From Pseudomonas sp. 14P_8.1_Bac3 (lineage in GTDB: Bacteria; Pseudomonadota; Gammaproteobacteria; Pseudomonadales; Pseudomonadaceae), in NCBI RefSeq assembly GCF_025466085.1, contig NZ_JANLOD010000010.1, positions 1-64,000 of the forward strand: DNA of 64,000 bases, written 5' to 3'. Position 1 is the first letter of the stretch. Each line of letters starts with the position of its first letter. Both the position numbers and the translations under genes were made by a program. Positions 32,724-41,651 of the stretch are shown here, in pieces. Under the pieces are notes generated by a model. It searched no databases. It had not been told where the DNA came from and was given only the letters and a program-made list of their open reading frames with translations.

Positions 32724-34328
32724 ATGCTGTCGTATCACCAAAAGAGTTTTCTGATCGTCGATGATTTCTCTGATTTTCGCAGTTCGGTCCGTTCCATGCT
32801 GCGCGAACTGGGCGTCAAGGACGTCGACACCGCTGACACCGGCGAGCAGGCGCTGCGCATGTGCTCGCAGAAGTCCTACGATTTCATCCTGCAGGATTTC
32901 CACCTGGGCGATGGCAAGAAGAACGGCCAGCAGGTGCTCGAAGACCTGATGGTCGAGAAGCTGATCAGCCATGAGGCGGTATTCGTCATGGTCACCGCCG
33001 AGACCAGCCAGGCCATGGTGCTCAGCGCTCTGGAGCACGAGCCCGACGCGTACTTGACCAAACCGTTCAACCGCTCGGGCCTGGCCCAGCGACTGGAGCG
33101 TCTGGAGCAACGCAAGACCTTGCTCAAGCCGATCCTGCAGGCCCTCGATCGCGGCAAGCCGGTCGAAGTGCTCAATGCCTGCATCGCGCTGTGCAAACAG
33201 GACATCCGTTATTCGCCGCTGTGCCTGCGTTATCGCGCCGACGCCCTGCGCGACTTGAATCAGAATGAGGCGCTGGAACGTCTTTACGACAGCATCATTG
33301 CCGATCGGCCTTTGCCTTGGGCGTTTGCCGGGTTGGGCAAGTTGCTGTTCAAGCGCGGCCAGGTGAGCCAGGCCAAAGGCGTCTACGAAAAAGCCCTGAA
33401 AGTGTTTCCAATGATGCCAGCGCTCTACGATGGCATGGCCGATGTGCTGATCGCCGAAGGTGATACCAGGGCGGCGCAGCAGGTGCTGGAAGAAGCGATT
33501 CGCTTGTCGCCGCTGGCCGTGCGTCGGCAGGCGCTGCTGGGCAAGCTGGCGATGACCAACGAAGATTTCGAAACCGCGTCGAGAGCCTATCGACAAGCAG
33601 TCAGCCAGGGCGCGCAATCGCGTTTCAAGGACGCCGAAAGCAATCTTGGCCTGGCCCATGCCTTGATCAGCAAAGGCAGTGAAAAGGGGCTGGATACCCG
33701 CACGCGGCTGGAGATCAACACCACGCTGAGCGCGGTGGCGAAGGAAAACCCGTCCGACCCGGGCCTGCAGATTCGCGCGCGGCTGATGAAGGCCACCAGC
33801 CTGTTACTCAACGATGCCGAAACCGCGGAAAAGCTCACCGAGCAGGCGATGCTGCGCCTGGATGGCATGGAGCAGTTCATGAGTGCCGAAGCGGCGCTGT
33901 TGGTGGCCAAGCAGTTGCAAATGCTCGGTCAGGCTGACGCGGGGAATTCGATGCTGAAAAGCTGCGCGGAAATCTACGGCGACGATCCGGTGGTGATGCA
34001 AGGCATTGCCAAGTTGACGGATGACCCGGCTATCCTCAGCGCCGGCAACGATGCGGCGGAACTCAATCGTCAGGGCGTGCGCGAGTACAAGGCCGGTAAC
34101 CTGATGGAAGCCCGGGCGGTGTTCCGCAAAGCCCTGGCGTTGCAATCGAAGAACATCAGCATCGCGCTGAACATGGCGCAGTCGCTGCTGCATGGCACCG
34201 ACACCAGCGTGGCGTCGGCGGAACTGGAAGAGTGCCAAGCCTGCCTGAAAATGGTCGGCCTGATGCCCGTCACCGATGCGCGGTATGCGCGTTACCAGAA
34301 ACTGAAAATCAAGGCGTTCGGCGCATGA
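32724..34328 (+). CDS. Response regulator with TPR effector region
   Basis: 534 aa. Receiver domain at residues 1 to about 125 with acidic pocket VDDFSDFR, phosphoacceptor Asp in FILQDFHLGDG, Thr/Ser in MVTAE and Lys in LTKPF. From about 135 to the end it is alpha-helical with several TPR-like units (e.g. FAGLGKLLFKRGQVSQAKGV, LNRQGVREYKAGNLMEARAV). There is no DNA-binding or enzymatic domain, so output is probably protein binding. A FliA-type promoter precedes it and the next gene, a kinase, overlaps its stop by 4 nt (ATGA). A motility role is inferred. Confidence 0.88.
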   Translation: MLSYHQKSFLIVDDFSDFRSSVRSMLRELGVKDVDTADTGEQALRMCSQKSYDFILQDFHLGDGKKNGQQVLEDLMVEKLISHEAVFVMVTAETSQAMVLSALEHEPDAYLTKPFNRSGLAQRLERLEQRKTLLKPILQALDRGKPVEVLNACIALCKQDIRYSPLCLRYRADALRDLNQNEALERLYDSIIADRPLPWAFAGLGKLLFKRGQVSQAKGVYEKALKVFPMMPALYDGMADVLIAEGDTRAAQQVLEEAIRLSPLAVRRQALLGKLAMTNEDFETASRAYRQAVSQGAQSRFKDAESNLGLAHALISKGSEKGLDTRTRLEINTTLSAVAKENPSDPGLQIRARLMKATSLLLNDAETAEKLTEQAMLRLDGMEQFMSAEAALLVAKQLQMLGQADAGNSMLKSCAEIYGDDPVVMQGIAKLTDDPAILSAGNDAAELNRQGVREYKAGNLMEARAVFRKALALQSKNISIALNMAQSLLHGTDTSVASAELEECQACLKMVGLMPVTDARYARYQKLKIKAFGA

Positions 34329-35017
34329 GTCACGACAACCCGACACTGGATTTCTCCACGGTGATTGCTTCCACCGTGCACGACATGAAGAACTCACTGG
34401 CCATGCTGATGCAGGCCCACAGCCAATGGCTGGCGCGCTTGCCCGACCCGGCTCGGCACACGCCTGAACAGGGCGTGATCGAGTTCGAATTCGCTCACCT
34501 CAACGGCATGCTCGTGCAGTTGCTGGGGCTGTACAAACTCGGCGTCAACCAGATGCCGTTGCAACCGGCCTACCACGAACTGGACGACTTCATCGAAGCG
34601 CAACTGGCCTGCCATCAGGACGTGTTCGCCAGCCGCGGCATCATGGCGACGTATGAAGTGGATCCGTTGAGCCCGCTGGGTTTCTTCGATCGGGAGCTGG
34701 TCGCGTCGGTGCTGGGCAACTGCATCAACAACGCCATCCGTTACGCCCGCCACGCGGTGTTGATCAGCGTCAGCGATGAGGCCGGGCAACTGGTGCTGAC
34801 GATCAATGACGACGGCGACGGTTATCCTGCCGAGATGATCGAGCGTCAGGCCGATTACGTGCAGGGCATCAACCATAGCAGCGGCAGCACTGGCCTGGGC
34901 CTGTACTTCGCCGGGCGCATTGCCGCGTTGCATCAGCGCAACGGCATCGGCGGGCGCACCGAAATCAGCAATGGCGGCCCATTGGGCGGCGGCGTGTTCA
35001 GCCTTTATCTGCCGTGA
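34325..35017 (+). CDS. Sensor-less histidine kinase paired with the TPR regulator
   Basis: 230-aa soluble kinase without membrane or sensory domain. The likely phospho-His is in STVHDMKNSLAMLMQ near residue 20. The ATPase domain has N-box NCINNAIRYARH, G1 DDGDGY and G2 SGSTGLGLYFAGRI. The ATG at 34325 overlaps the upstream stop in ATGA, indicating coupled translation with the response regulator. Input must come from a partner protein or cytoplasmic signal. Confidence 0.88.
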   Translation: MSHDNPTLDFSTVIASTVHDMKNSLAMLMQAHSQWLARLPDPARHTPEQGVIEFEFAHLNGMLVQLLGLYKLGVNQMPLQPAYHELDDFIEAQLACHQDVFASRGIMATYEVDPLSPLGFFDRELVASVLGNCINNAIRYARHAVLISVSDEAGQLVLTINDDGDGYPAEMIERQADYVQGINHSSGSTGLGLYFAGRIAALHQRNGIGGRTEISNGGPLGGGVFSLYLP

Positions 35018-35113
35018 CGTTCTTTTTGTTTTCCGGTGCTTGATATTCCGAACAGGCGGAGCCTATTTTGTACGGTCGCCGTTCGCGGCCCGCACAACAA
35101 CAAGGATTGCGTC

Positions 35114-36457
35114 ATGACAACCGGTGGCCAGGGTTCACTCGCACAGCGATTGACGGGCATTGATGAGATTGAATGTGTAACGCCGGATTTGAACGGTGTG
35201 CCTCGTGGCAAGGTCATGACGGCCGAGGGGTTTCTCGAAGGGCGGCGTTTGCAGATGGCGCGGGGTGTGCTGCTGCAATGCATCATGGGCGGATATCCGC
35301 CAGCGCGTTTTTACGGCAGCGACGACGGCGATCTGGCCCTGGTGGCCGATTCCACGCAGATCCACCGGTTACCCTGGAGCGCCCAGCCACGCGCCTTCGC
35401 CATTTGCGATGCCGACGAGCTAAGCGGTGAAAGCTCGCGCCTGTCGACCCGCGGCCAGCTCAAGTCGGTGATTGCCCGTTACACCGCCCTCGGCCTGGTG
35501 CCGGTGGTGGCGACCGAGCTGGAGTTCTTCGTCTTCGCACCTAACACCGATCCGACGCAACCGTTCCAGCCGCCGCTGGGCCTCGACGGCCGCCGCGAGG
35601 AAGGGCATTCGGCGTTCAGCGTCAGTTCCAATAACGGCTTGCGCCCGTTCTTCAGTGAAGTCTATGCCTGCATGGCGGCGCTGGGCCTGCCGCGCGATAC
35701 GTTCATGCACGAGATGGGCGTCAGCCAGTTCGAGATCAATCTGCTGCATGGCGATCCGCTGTTGCTCGCCGACCAGACCTTCCTCTTCAAGCACCTGCTC
35801 AAAGAAGTCGCGCTCAAGCACGGCCTGACCGTGGTCTGCATGGCCAAGCCGCTGGCGCACACGCCGGGCAGTTCGATGCACATCCACCAGAGCATCGTCG
35901 AGATCGACAGCGGGCGTAACGTGTTCAGCGACGAGGCCGGTCAGCCGACTGCGACCTTCCGTCACTTCATCGGCGGTCAGCAGGCCGCGATGGCGGACTT
36001 CACCGCATTGTTTGCGCCGAACGTGAATTCGTATCAGCGCTTGTGTCATCCGTTCGCGTCACCGAACAATGCCTGCTGGTCCCATGACAACCGGGCGGCG
36101 GGTTTGCGCATTCCGGCCAGTTCACCGATCGCTCGTCGGGTCGAGAACCGCTTGCCGGGCGCGGATGCGAATCCGTACCTGGCGATTGCCGCGAGCCTCG
36201 CCGCGGGTTTGCACGGCATCGAGAACCAGCTGGAGCCAAGCGAAGCGATCCAGGGCGAGTTCGACGTGCCGGATAATCTTTCGTTGCCGTGTACCTTGCA
36301 TGCCGCTCTCGAGCGTCTGAAACGTAGTCCATTGGCGAAGGAACTGTTCGGCAAGGAGTTCATCGAAGGCTACGTCGCTTCGAAGACCATGGAGCTGACC
36401 AGCTTCTTTGATGAAATTACCCCCTGGGAACGCCGTGTTCTGGCTGCCCAGGCCTGA
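35114..36457 (+). CDS. Glutamine synthetase-family (gamma-glutamylpolyamine synthetase-like) enzyme
   Basis: 447-aa ligase of the glutamine synthetase fold. Beta-grasp domain up to about residue 100; catalytic motifs VATELEFFVF, EMGVSQFEINLLHGDPL, GSSMHIHQS, NRAAGLRIP and RVENRLPGADANPYLAIAAS. The sequence is closer to PuuA/PauA-type polyamine enzymes than to GlnA: it lacks the long adenylylation loop of GlnA. AAGGA lies 8 nt before the ATG at 35114; the longer in-frame start is unsupported. Substrate (putrescine, other polyamine or amine) cannot be read from sequence. Confidence 0.85.
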   Translation: MTTGGQGSLAQRLTGIDEIECVTPDLNGVPRGKVMTAEGFLEGRRLQMARGVLLQCIMGGYPPARFYGSDDGDLALVADSTQIHRLPWSAQPRAFAICDADELSGESSRLSTRGQLKSVIARYTALGLVPVVATELEFFVFAPNTDPTQPFQPPLGLDGRREEGHSAFSVSSNNGLRPFFSEVYACMAALGLPRDTFMHEMGVSQFEINLLHGDPLLLADQTFLFKHLLKEVALKHGLTVVCMAKPLAHTPGSSMHIHQSIVEIDSGRNVFSDEAGQPTATFRHFIGGQQAAMADFTALFAPNVNSYQRLCHPFASPNNACWSHDNRAAGLRIPASSPIARRVENRLPGADANPYLAIAASLAAGLHGIENQLEPSEAIQGEFDVPDNLSLPCTLHAALERLKRSPLAKELFGKEFIEGYVASKTMELTSFFDEITPWERRVLAAQA

Positions 36458-36471
36458 CGAACCTTCGTCTT

Positions 36472-36498
36472 CGGGCTATCTTTTCGGGTAGCCCGTTT
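36472..36498 (+). terminator. Probable terminator after the glutamine synthetase-like gene
   Basis: CGGGCTA pairs with TAGCCCG across a 10-nt loop, followed by TTT. Confidence 0.55.
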
Positions 36499-36527
36499 CT
36501 CACCGCAAGGAGCCGCTCGGAACGCCG

Positions 36528-37898
36528 ATGCGCCAAATCTGGAAACCCTTTCGAGCGCTGTATTTTGCCTCGCTGATGATGTTGATCGGCTCCGGTCTGT
36601 TGAGCACGTACCTGGGTCTGCGCCTGGCGGCTGATCACGTCGACAGCCTGTGGGTCGGTGCGCTGATGGCGGCCAACTATTTCGGCCTGGTGCTGGGGGG
36701 CAAGATCGGTCACCGGTTGATCGCCCGGGTCGGGCATATCCGCGCCTATTCCGCGTGCGCCGGGATCGTCGGCGCGGCGGTGCTGGGTCATGGCCTGGTG
36801 GACTTCCTGCCAGCCTGGATCTTCCTGCGGGTAATCGTCGGCCTGGGCATGATGTGCCAGTACATGGTCATTGAAAGCTGGCTCAACGAGCAGGCCGAAG
36901 CGTCGCAGCGGGGCACGGTGTTCAGCGGCTACATGATCGCGTCCTACCTGGGGCTGGTGCTGGGGCAATTGATTCTGGTCATGCACCCGGCGCTCGGTCT
37001 TGAGCTGCTGATGCTGGTCGCGCTGTGCTTCGCCTTGTGCCTGGTGCCGGTGGCCCTGACCCGGCGGATTCACCCGGCCGCCCTGCACCCGGCGCCGATG
37101 GAACCGCGGTTCTTCATCAAACGCGTGCCGCAATCCTTGAGTACGGTGCTGGGGGCGGGGTTGATCATTGGTTCGTTCTACGGTCTGGCGCCGCTGTATG
37201 CCTCGCAGCAAGGTTTGTCCACGGAGCAGGTGGGTCTGTTCATGGGTAGCTGCATTTTTGCCGGCCTGCTGGTGCAGTGGCCGCTGGGCTGGTTGTCCGA
37301 CCGCTACGATCGGGCGCTGTTGATCCGCTGTTTTGCCCTGGTGCTGGCCGTTGCCGCGTTACCGCTGGCGATCATGCAACAGGTGCCGCTGGAGGTGTTG
37401 TTCATCACCGGTTTCATCTGCTCGCTGGTGAAGTTCTGCCTGTACCCGCTCGCGGTCGCGTTCTCCAATGACCACGTCGAGGCTGATCGACGAGTGTCGC
37501 TGACGGCGATGCTGCTGGTGACCTACGGGATCGGCGCCAGCATCGGGCCGCTGGTCGCCGGTGTACTGATGAAGATGTTCGGCAGTCAGATGCTGTATGC
37601 CTTCTTCAGTTTCTTCGCGTTGGTGCTGGTGTGGCGGATTCGCCCGAAAGCGGTCACCAACCTGCATCAGGTCGACGACGCGCCGCTGCATCACGTGGCG
37701 ATGCCGGACAGCATGTCGAGTTCGCCACTGGTGGCGTGTCTTGATCCGCGGGTCGATGAACAAGTGGTGCAGGACCAGATGCAAACGCCGGCCAATCCCG
37801 AACCGAGTCCCGAGCCTGAGGCCGAGGCACCAGCCGCTGCGCCGCCGGAAGATCCGGACACCGGGCGCGAGCAAAGCTTCACCGAAGCCAGGCCCTGA
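36528..37898 (+). CDS. MFS transporter (YcaD-like)
   Basis: 456 aa, 12 predicted membrane helices from residue about 10 to 385, with the loop 2-3 motif LVLGGKIGHRLIARVG and a loop 8-9 equivalent WPLGWLSDRYDRA. A 60-residue cytoplasmic tail is Pro/Glu-rich (EPSPEPEAEAPAAAPPEDPD) and atypical for the family core. AGGAG lies upstream of the ATG. A bidirectional terminator separates it from flgZ. The substrate is unknown. Confidence 0.88.
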   Translation: MRQIWKPFRALYFASLMMLIGSGLLSTYLGLRLAADHVDSLWVGALMAANYFGLVLGGKIGHRLIARVGHIRAYSACAGIVGAAVLGHGLVDFLPAWIFLRVIVGLGMMCQYMVIESWLNEQAEASQRGTVFSGYMIASYLGLVLGQLILVMHPALGLELLMLVALCFALCLVPVALTRRIHPAALHPAPMEPRFFIKRVPQSLSTVLGAGLIIGSFYGLAPLYASQQGLSTEQVGLFMGSCIFAGLLVQWPLGWLSDRYDRALLIRCFALVLAVAALPLAIMQQVPLEVLFITGFICSLVKFCLYPLAVAFSNDHVEADRRVSLTAMLLVTYGIGASIGPLVAGVLMKMFGSQMLYAFFSFFALVLVWRIRPKAVTNLHQVDDAPLHHVAMPDSMSSSPLVACLDPRVDEQVVQDQMQTPANPEPSPEPEAEAPAAAPPEDPDTGREQSFTEARP

Positions 37899-37930
37899 AA
37901 AGCCCAGGCAGAAGCGTGCGTACACCCAGC

Positions 37931-37970
37931 AAAAAAACGGGCAGTCACCGCAAGGGACTGCCCGTTTTTA
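37931..37970. terminator. Bidirectional terminator between MFS gene and flgZ
   Basis: CGGGCAGTC pairs with GACTGCCCG, flanked by AAAAAAA on the left and TTTTT on the right. Confidence 0.92.
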
Positions 37971-37983
37971 TTGACGCCTGATG

Positions 37984-38730
37984 TTACAGGTCGTCTTTAT
38001 CGAAGCGCCGCGCTTCACGTTGCAACTGATAGACGAAGCGTTCGACCTGACGCTGCACCAGCCCGCTCATGTTGTGGAAGCGGACACCGGCGAAGGTGGT
38101 GGAGATTTTTTCTTCGAAGTGCAGGTGACGCAATTCGACCGGTGCGGTCATTGAACCGAAGGGCAGGGCGGCGACGAATCGGTCGTAGACCTGACCCAGC
38201 TGCAGGCGGCCGGTGATGTCGCCGTCAAAGCGCAACTTGCAGCCGGTGGCGGAGATATCCAGTAACTTGCCGCGAATCGGCGCCTTGAATTTCTCGCCAT
38301 CCAGGTCGACATCGATCAACTGGGCCAGCTTCAATGCCGCGCGAAAGGCGTTGCGACGTTGGTGATAAACCACTTCGTCCGGCAGCGGGCCGACGTAGCA
38401 GCGACTATCGTCGGAGGTGTCAATGGTCAGCGGACCATTGCTTTCCCAGGCAATACGCACGCCATCGTGAAAACCTTCGACCTTGTAGGGTTCGCCGGCC
38501 AGCAGGAAACGTTCGCCATCGCGGGGGATCATTTCGTCAAATACGATCGTGCCGGCTTCGCGATTCACGTCCACCAGATAGCTCTGAAAGCGCTGGGTGC
38601 GTTCGTGGAAGGTGATGATCAGCGGATCATGGCTGTCCTGGAGCTGGCCCAGAGTGCTGGAGATTTCCATCGGTGTGGTGAGCACCTTGGGCGGCTGCGG
38701 GGCATCTTCCGCGTTTATGGCATTGGACAC
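37984..38730 (-). CDS. flgZ: PilZ-domain flagellar brake FlgZ (YcgR-like)
   Basis: 248-aa c-di-GMP receptor acting on the flagellar motor. N-terminal YcgR domain (about 20-115) includes [20 protein letters not shown]; PilZ domain (about 118-235) shows the QRRNAFR arginine motif and [11 protein letters not shown] (D/NxSxxG). Starts with GTG at 38730, giving [20 protein letters not shown], matching the family. Gene order flgZ-flgN-flgM-flgA is as in P. aeruginosa. A sigma-54-like element lies 37 nt upstream. Confidence 0.93.
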   Translation of the reverse strand: MSNAINAEDAPQPPKVLTTPMEISSTLGQLQDSHDPLIITFHERTQRFQSYLVDVNREAGTIVFDEMIPRDGERFLLAGEPYKVEGFHDGVRIAWESNGPLTIDTSDDSRCYVGPLPDEVVYHQRRNAFRAALKLAQLIDVDLDGEKFKAPIRGKLLDISATGCKLRFDGDITGRLQLGQVYDRFVAALPFGSMTAPVELRHLHFEEKISTTFAGVRFHNMSGLVQRQVERFVYQLQREARRFDKDDL

Positions 38731-38766
38731 GGTTCATCAATCTCCAGACAAAATATGACGCGGATG

Positions 38767-38781
38767 GCCACTATGGTGCCA
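38767..38781 (-). promoter_or_regulatory. Weak sigma-54-like element before flgZ
   Basis: TGGCAC-N5-TGGC on the minus strand keeps the GG-N10-GC spacing but has one mismatch to TTGC; starts 37 nt before the GTG. Confidence 0.3.
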
Positions 38782-38821
38782 GCATGTTGCACGTCTTGAT
38801 AGGGCGTGGTCAATTGCCTGC

Positions 38822-39289
38822 TCACGCCTGACTGAGCGGGCGCGGCTTCGCAAGTTTGGCGGTTGATCCGCGGGCATCATAGAGGGCTGGTGGTTCACCG
38901 CCGGTGAGGATTTTCAGCTGATTGGCCGTGGCGGCCTGCTGGACCAGGATCGACTGGCCATTGTTGAGGTTCATGGCCTGGCATTGAGCCAGGAGATCGG
39001 TGAGCACGTCGCTCTGCGTCAGTAGCTCGTCGCCGATGCTCGACTGACTGGCCAGTTGCTCCAGACCGTTGCGATTGACCGGCAGGTTGAGGCTGGCGAG
39101 GATTTCACTGCGCTTGCGGCCATGCTGTTCGAGCAGAATGATCAAGGCCTGTTTCTGCGCCAGAATCTCTTCGAGCAGCGGCATGTCACGACCGTGCAGG
39201 GCGATAGATTCGGTTTGCAGCAGTTCCAGCAAGTGTTGAGCTGGAGCAAAGTCGTCGGTGATCAGTTGCAGTAAATTAGTGTCGTGCAT
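38822..39289 (-). CDS. flgN: Flagellar export chaperone FlgN
   Basis: 155-aa helical chaperone for hook-associated proteins FlgK/FlgL. It begins MHDTNLLQLITDDFAPAQHL and is predicted as a long coiled-coil, with a variable C-terminal peptide. AAGG lies before the ATG. It sits 48 nt after flgM and 91 nt before flgZ, so transcription from the FliA-type flgM promoter is likely. Confidence 0.9.
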   Translation of the reverse strand: MHDTNLLQLITDDFAPAQHLLELLQTESIALHGRDMPLLEEILAQKQALIILLEQHGRKRSEILASLNLPVNRNGLEQLASQSSIGDELLTQSDVLTDLLAQCQAMNLNNGQSILVQQAATANQLKILTGGEPPALYDARGSTAKLAKPRPLSQA

Positions 39290-39337
39290 GGCTGGCCTTG
39301 GGTTTTAAGCGTCCAAAAGCCTGGCGCGGGCCGTGGC

Positions 39338-39664
39338 CTAGCGCTGGGCTTCGAAGTTGAGCAGTTTGCTGGCTACACGGTTGCTGTCGACTTTGTAGCT
39401 GCCATCGGCAATCGCTGCTTTCAACTCGGCCACGCGGGCTTTGTCGACGGCAGGCTGATCGCGCAGCTTGTCAGTGACCTGTTGCAACTGTTGAGCCTCA
39501 TTGCTGAGGTGTACCGATTCCCCGCTTTTGACGGTACTGGCCTGTTCGGCCGGGGTATTCAGCGTTGCGGATTTGCCGGCTTCGGCGGTTTCCTTGGCAA
39601 CGCTGGTACGAGTACTGCCCGTAAGTGACGAGGAGCTGTTCAAACGGCTGAAATCGATGACCAT
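39338..39664 (-). CDS. flgM: Anti-sigma-28 factor FlgM
   Basis: 108 aa. Binds and inhibits FliA until secreted through the completed hook-basal body. It starts [16 protein letters not shown]; the C-terminal half, [20 protein letters not shown] with [10 protein letters not shown], is the sigma-binding region. The N-terminal half is Ser/Thr-rich and disordered, as in other FlgM. GAGG lies upstream of the ATG. A near-perfect FliA promoter precedes it, giving the expected feedback loop. Confidence 0.95.
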   Translation of the reverse strand: MVIDFSRLNSSSSLTGSTRTSVAKETAEAGKSATLNTPAEQASTVKSGESVHLSNEAQQLQQVTDKLRDQPAVDKARVAELKAAIADGSYKVDSNRVASKLLNFEAQR

Positions 39665-39700
39665 GGTTAAAAACCTCTGAGTATTTGGACGCTTGCCATG

Positions 39701-39727
39701 TTTTCGGCCATCCCTGTGAAAACTTTA
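39701..39727 (-). promoter_or_regulatory. FliA (sigma-28) promoter of flgM
   Basis: Minus strand: TAAAGTTT, exactly 11 nt, GCCGAAAA. The -35 half is identical to the E. coli consensus and the spacing is optimal; 36 nt before the flgM ATG. Confidence 0.88.
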
Positions 39728-39829
39728 GACTCATTTATCAATGAGCCTGCATGCGCCAGCACGTCTCCTGCATGCGGCACAGTTTAGGGAACAGCCTCGG
39801 GCAACGCCACATCTTCAAGAGCAGAGTCC

Positions 39830-40591
39830 CTACATGGCCACTTCCACTTGGCCAGGCGCGGTGACTTGCGCCTTGATGACTCGATTGGAGTTGAGATTTT
39901 TCACGCGAATCTGCTCGGCCATTCCGCCGTTGGACAGTGCCTCACCAGGCATCCGCACGCTGAGCGTACCACTGCGGGCGGTAATCACCACCTGATCGCC
40001 CTTGCGGATGACCTCGGTCTGTTCGAGATGAACGAGGGTGATCACCTGATCGGCGACCATTGGTCGGGTAAGTCGCTGACCGATCGCCTGGTCAAGGGTC
40101 GTCAGGTAGCCCTGGCTGATCTGGCTGATATCCCGCTCGCGCAGGAGCACGTCGGCGGGCTCGACAATGTCGGCGCGGCGCAGGGGCCGGGTGCTGGTCA
40201 CAACCTCGCGAAACAGGCGGACTTGAGCGGGTACGAAGACCGTCCAGGGCGAGCTGCCCTCGCAGCGAACCTTGACCGTTACCCGCCCCAGCGGCTTGGC
40301 CGGGCTCTCCAGGCTGGCTGTCAATTCCTTGTCGCACATGGGCATGCGCAGTCGCGGATCGAGCTGATTGACCTGGATTTCATAGCGACCTTCCGTTTGA
40401 CGGGTGGCCAGATAGTCTTCTACGGTGAATTCAAGAAAGCCCTGGGTGACGCCGATAAGCATGTCAGGCAAGGTAACCGCGTCAGCAAGGGCAGGGCTGC
40501 CAGCGTTGAACAGGCAAACGGCCGACATCGCCCAGAGCAATTTGCTGAAGGTTGATGTCAGGCGTCGGAAAAATGTCGGTTCTGTGTTCAT
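39830..40591 (-). CDS. flgA: P-ring assembly chaperone FlgA
   Basis: 253-aa periplasmic chaperone for flagellar P-ring protein FlgI. It has an N-terminal signal segment (LLWAMSAVCLFNAGSPALA), then the SAF-like domain (VVTSTRPLRRADIVEPADVL) and the C-terminal FlgA core ending VKNLNSNRVIKAQVTAPGQV. The ATG at 40591 has no good ribosome site and lies about 13 nt from a sigma-54 element, so translation may be leaderless or begin slightly downstream. Divergent from cheV. Confidence 0.92.
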   Translation of the reverse strand: MNTEPTFFRRLTSTFSKLLWAMSAVCLFNAGSPALADAVTLPDMLIGVTQGFLEFTVEDYLATRQTEGRYEIQVNQLDPRLRMPMCDKELTASLESPAKPLGRVTVKVRCEGSSPWTVFVPAQVRLFREVVTSTRPLRRADIVEPADVLLRERDISQISQGYLTTLDQAIGQRLTRPMVADQVITLVHLEQTEVIRKGDQVVITARSGTLSVRMPGEALSNGGMAEQIRVKNLNSNRVIKAQVTAPGQVEVAM

Positions 40592-40603
40592 AAGAGTTAA
40601 AAA

Positions 40604-40618
40604 GCAAGCGCCGTGCCG
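40604..40618 (-). promoter_or_regulatory. Sigma-54 promoter of flgA
   Basis: Minus strand CGGCAC-N5-TTGCT, with GG-N10-GC spacing; one mismatch to TGGCAC. It fits the RpoN/FleQ control known for flgA in P. aeruginosa. Confidence 0.65.
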
Positions 40619-40672
40619 TTTAGTGATGAATGTGCGTCGCAACACACTTAGCGTTGGTGTAGGAGTCTGGGC

Positions 40673-41605
40673 ATGGCTGGTGTAATGGATTCGGTAAACC
40701 AGCGCACGCAACTGGTGGGGCAGAATCGCCTTGAGCTGTTGTTGTTCCGTCTCGACGGCCAGCAGCTGTATGGGATCAACGTGTTCAAGGTTCGTGAGGT
40801 GCTGCAATGCCCCAAGCTGACCCTGATGCCCAAGTCCAGTCCTGTCGTGTGCGGTGTGGCAAATATCCGGGGGGCAACCATCCCGATTCTCGATCTGGCG
40901 ATGGCGACCGGGTCCGGAGCGCTCAAAGATCAAAGCAATCCCTTCGTGATCATTACGGAGTACAACACCAAGACCCAGGGTTTCCTGGTGCGCTCGGTGG
41001 AACGCATCGTCAACATGAACTGGGAAGAGATCCATCCGCCGCCCAAGGGCACCGGACGCGATCATTACCTGACGGCTGTGACTCGGGTCGACAGTCAGTT
41101 AGTCGAAATCATCGACGTCGAGAAAGTCCTGGCGGAAGTGGCGCCGACCCCGGAAGCGATTTCCGCCGGTGTGGTCGACGTCGAGACCCAGCACAAGGCC
41201 TTGTCGCTGCGGGTGCTGACGGTCGATGACTCGTCGGTGGCGCGCAAGCAGGTGACGCGTTGCCTGCAGACGGTCGGTGTCGAAGTGGTGGCGTTGAACG
41301 ACGGTCGGCAAGCGCTGGATTACCTGCGCAAGCTGGTCGACGAAGGCAAGAAGCCGGAAGAAGAGTTCCTGATGATGATTTCCGACATCGAGATGCCGGA
41401 AATGGACGGATACACCCTGACGGCCGAGATCCGCAACGACCCGCGCATGCAAAAGCTTCACATCATCCTGCATACTTCGTTGTCGGGCGTATTCAATCAG
41501 GCGATGGTCAGGAAAGTCGGTGCGGATGACTTCCTGGCCAAATTTCGACCTGATGACCTGGCATCCCGGGTAGTCGACCGGATCAAAGCAGCAGACATCA
41601 GCTAG
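40673..41605 (+). CDS. cheV: Chemotaxis protein CheV
   Basis: 310 aa: CheW-like domain (about 15-160; LLFRLDGQQLYGINVFKVRE, VANIRGATIPILDL) fused to a receiver domain (about 180-305) with VDDSSVARKQV, the phosphorylatable Asp in MMISDIEMPEMDG and Lys-containing DDFLAKFRPDDL. It couples chemoreceptors to CheA and may buffer phosphate. AGGAG precedes the ATG. cheR follows 46 nt later in the same direction. Confidence 0.94.
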   Translation: MAGVMDSVNQRTQLVGQNRLELLLFRLDGQQLYGINVFKVREVLQCPKLTLMPKSSPVVCGVANIRGATIPILDLAMATGSGALKDQSNPFVIITEYNTKTQGFLVRSVERIVNMNWEEIHPPPKGTGRDHYLTAVTRVDSQLVEIIDVEKVLAEVAPTPEAISAGVVDVETQHKALSLRVLTVDDSSVARKQVTRCLQTVGVEVVALNDGRQALDYLRKLVDEGKKPEEEFLMMISDIEMPEMDGYTLTAEIRNDPRMQKLHIILHTSLSGVFNQAMVRKVGADDFLAKFRPDDLASRVVDRIKAADIS

Positions 41606-41651
41606 GGGCCTTCTGCCCCTGGCGGTTAACACGATTTAAGAGGCGGCATCT

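Noticed and set aside
40598..40622. FliA-like promoter for cheV (TAAA...GCCGTTTA)
   Set aside because: Spacing is off by about two and the -35 half is poor; it also overlaps the flgA sigma-54 element on the other strand.
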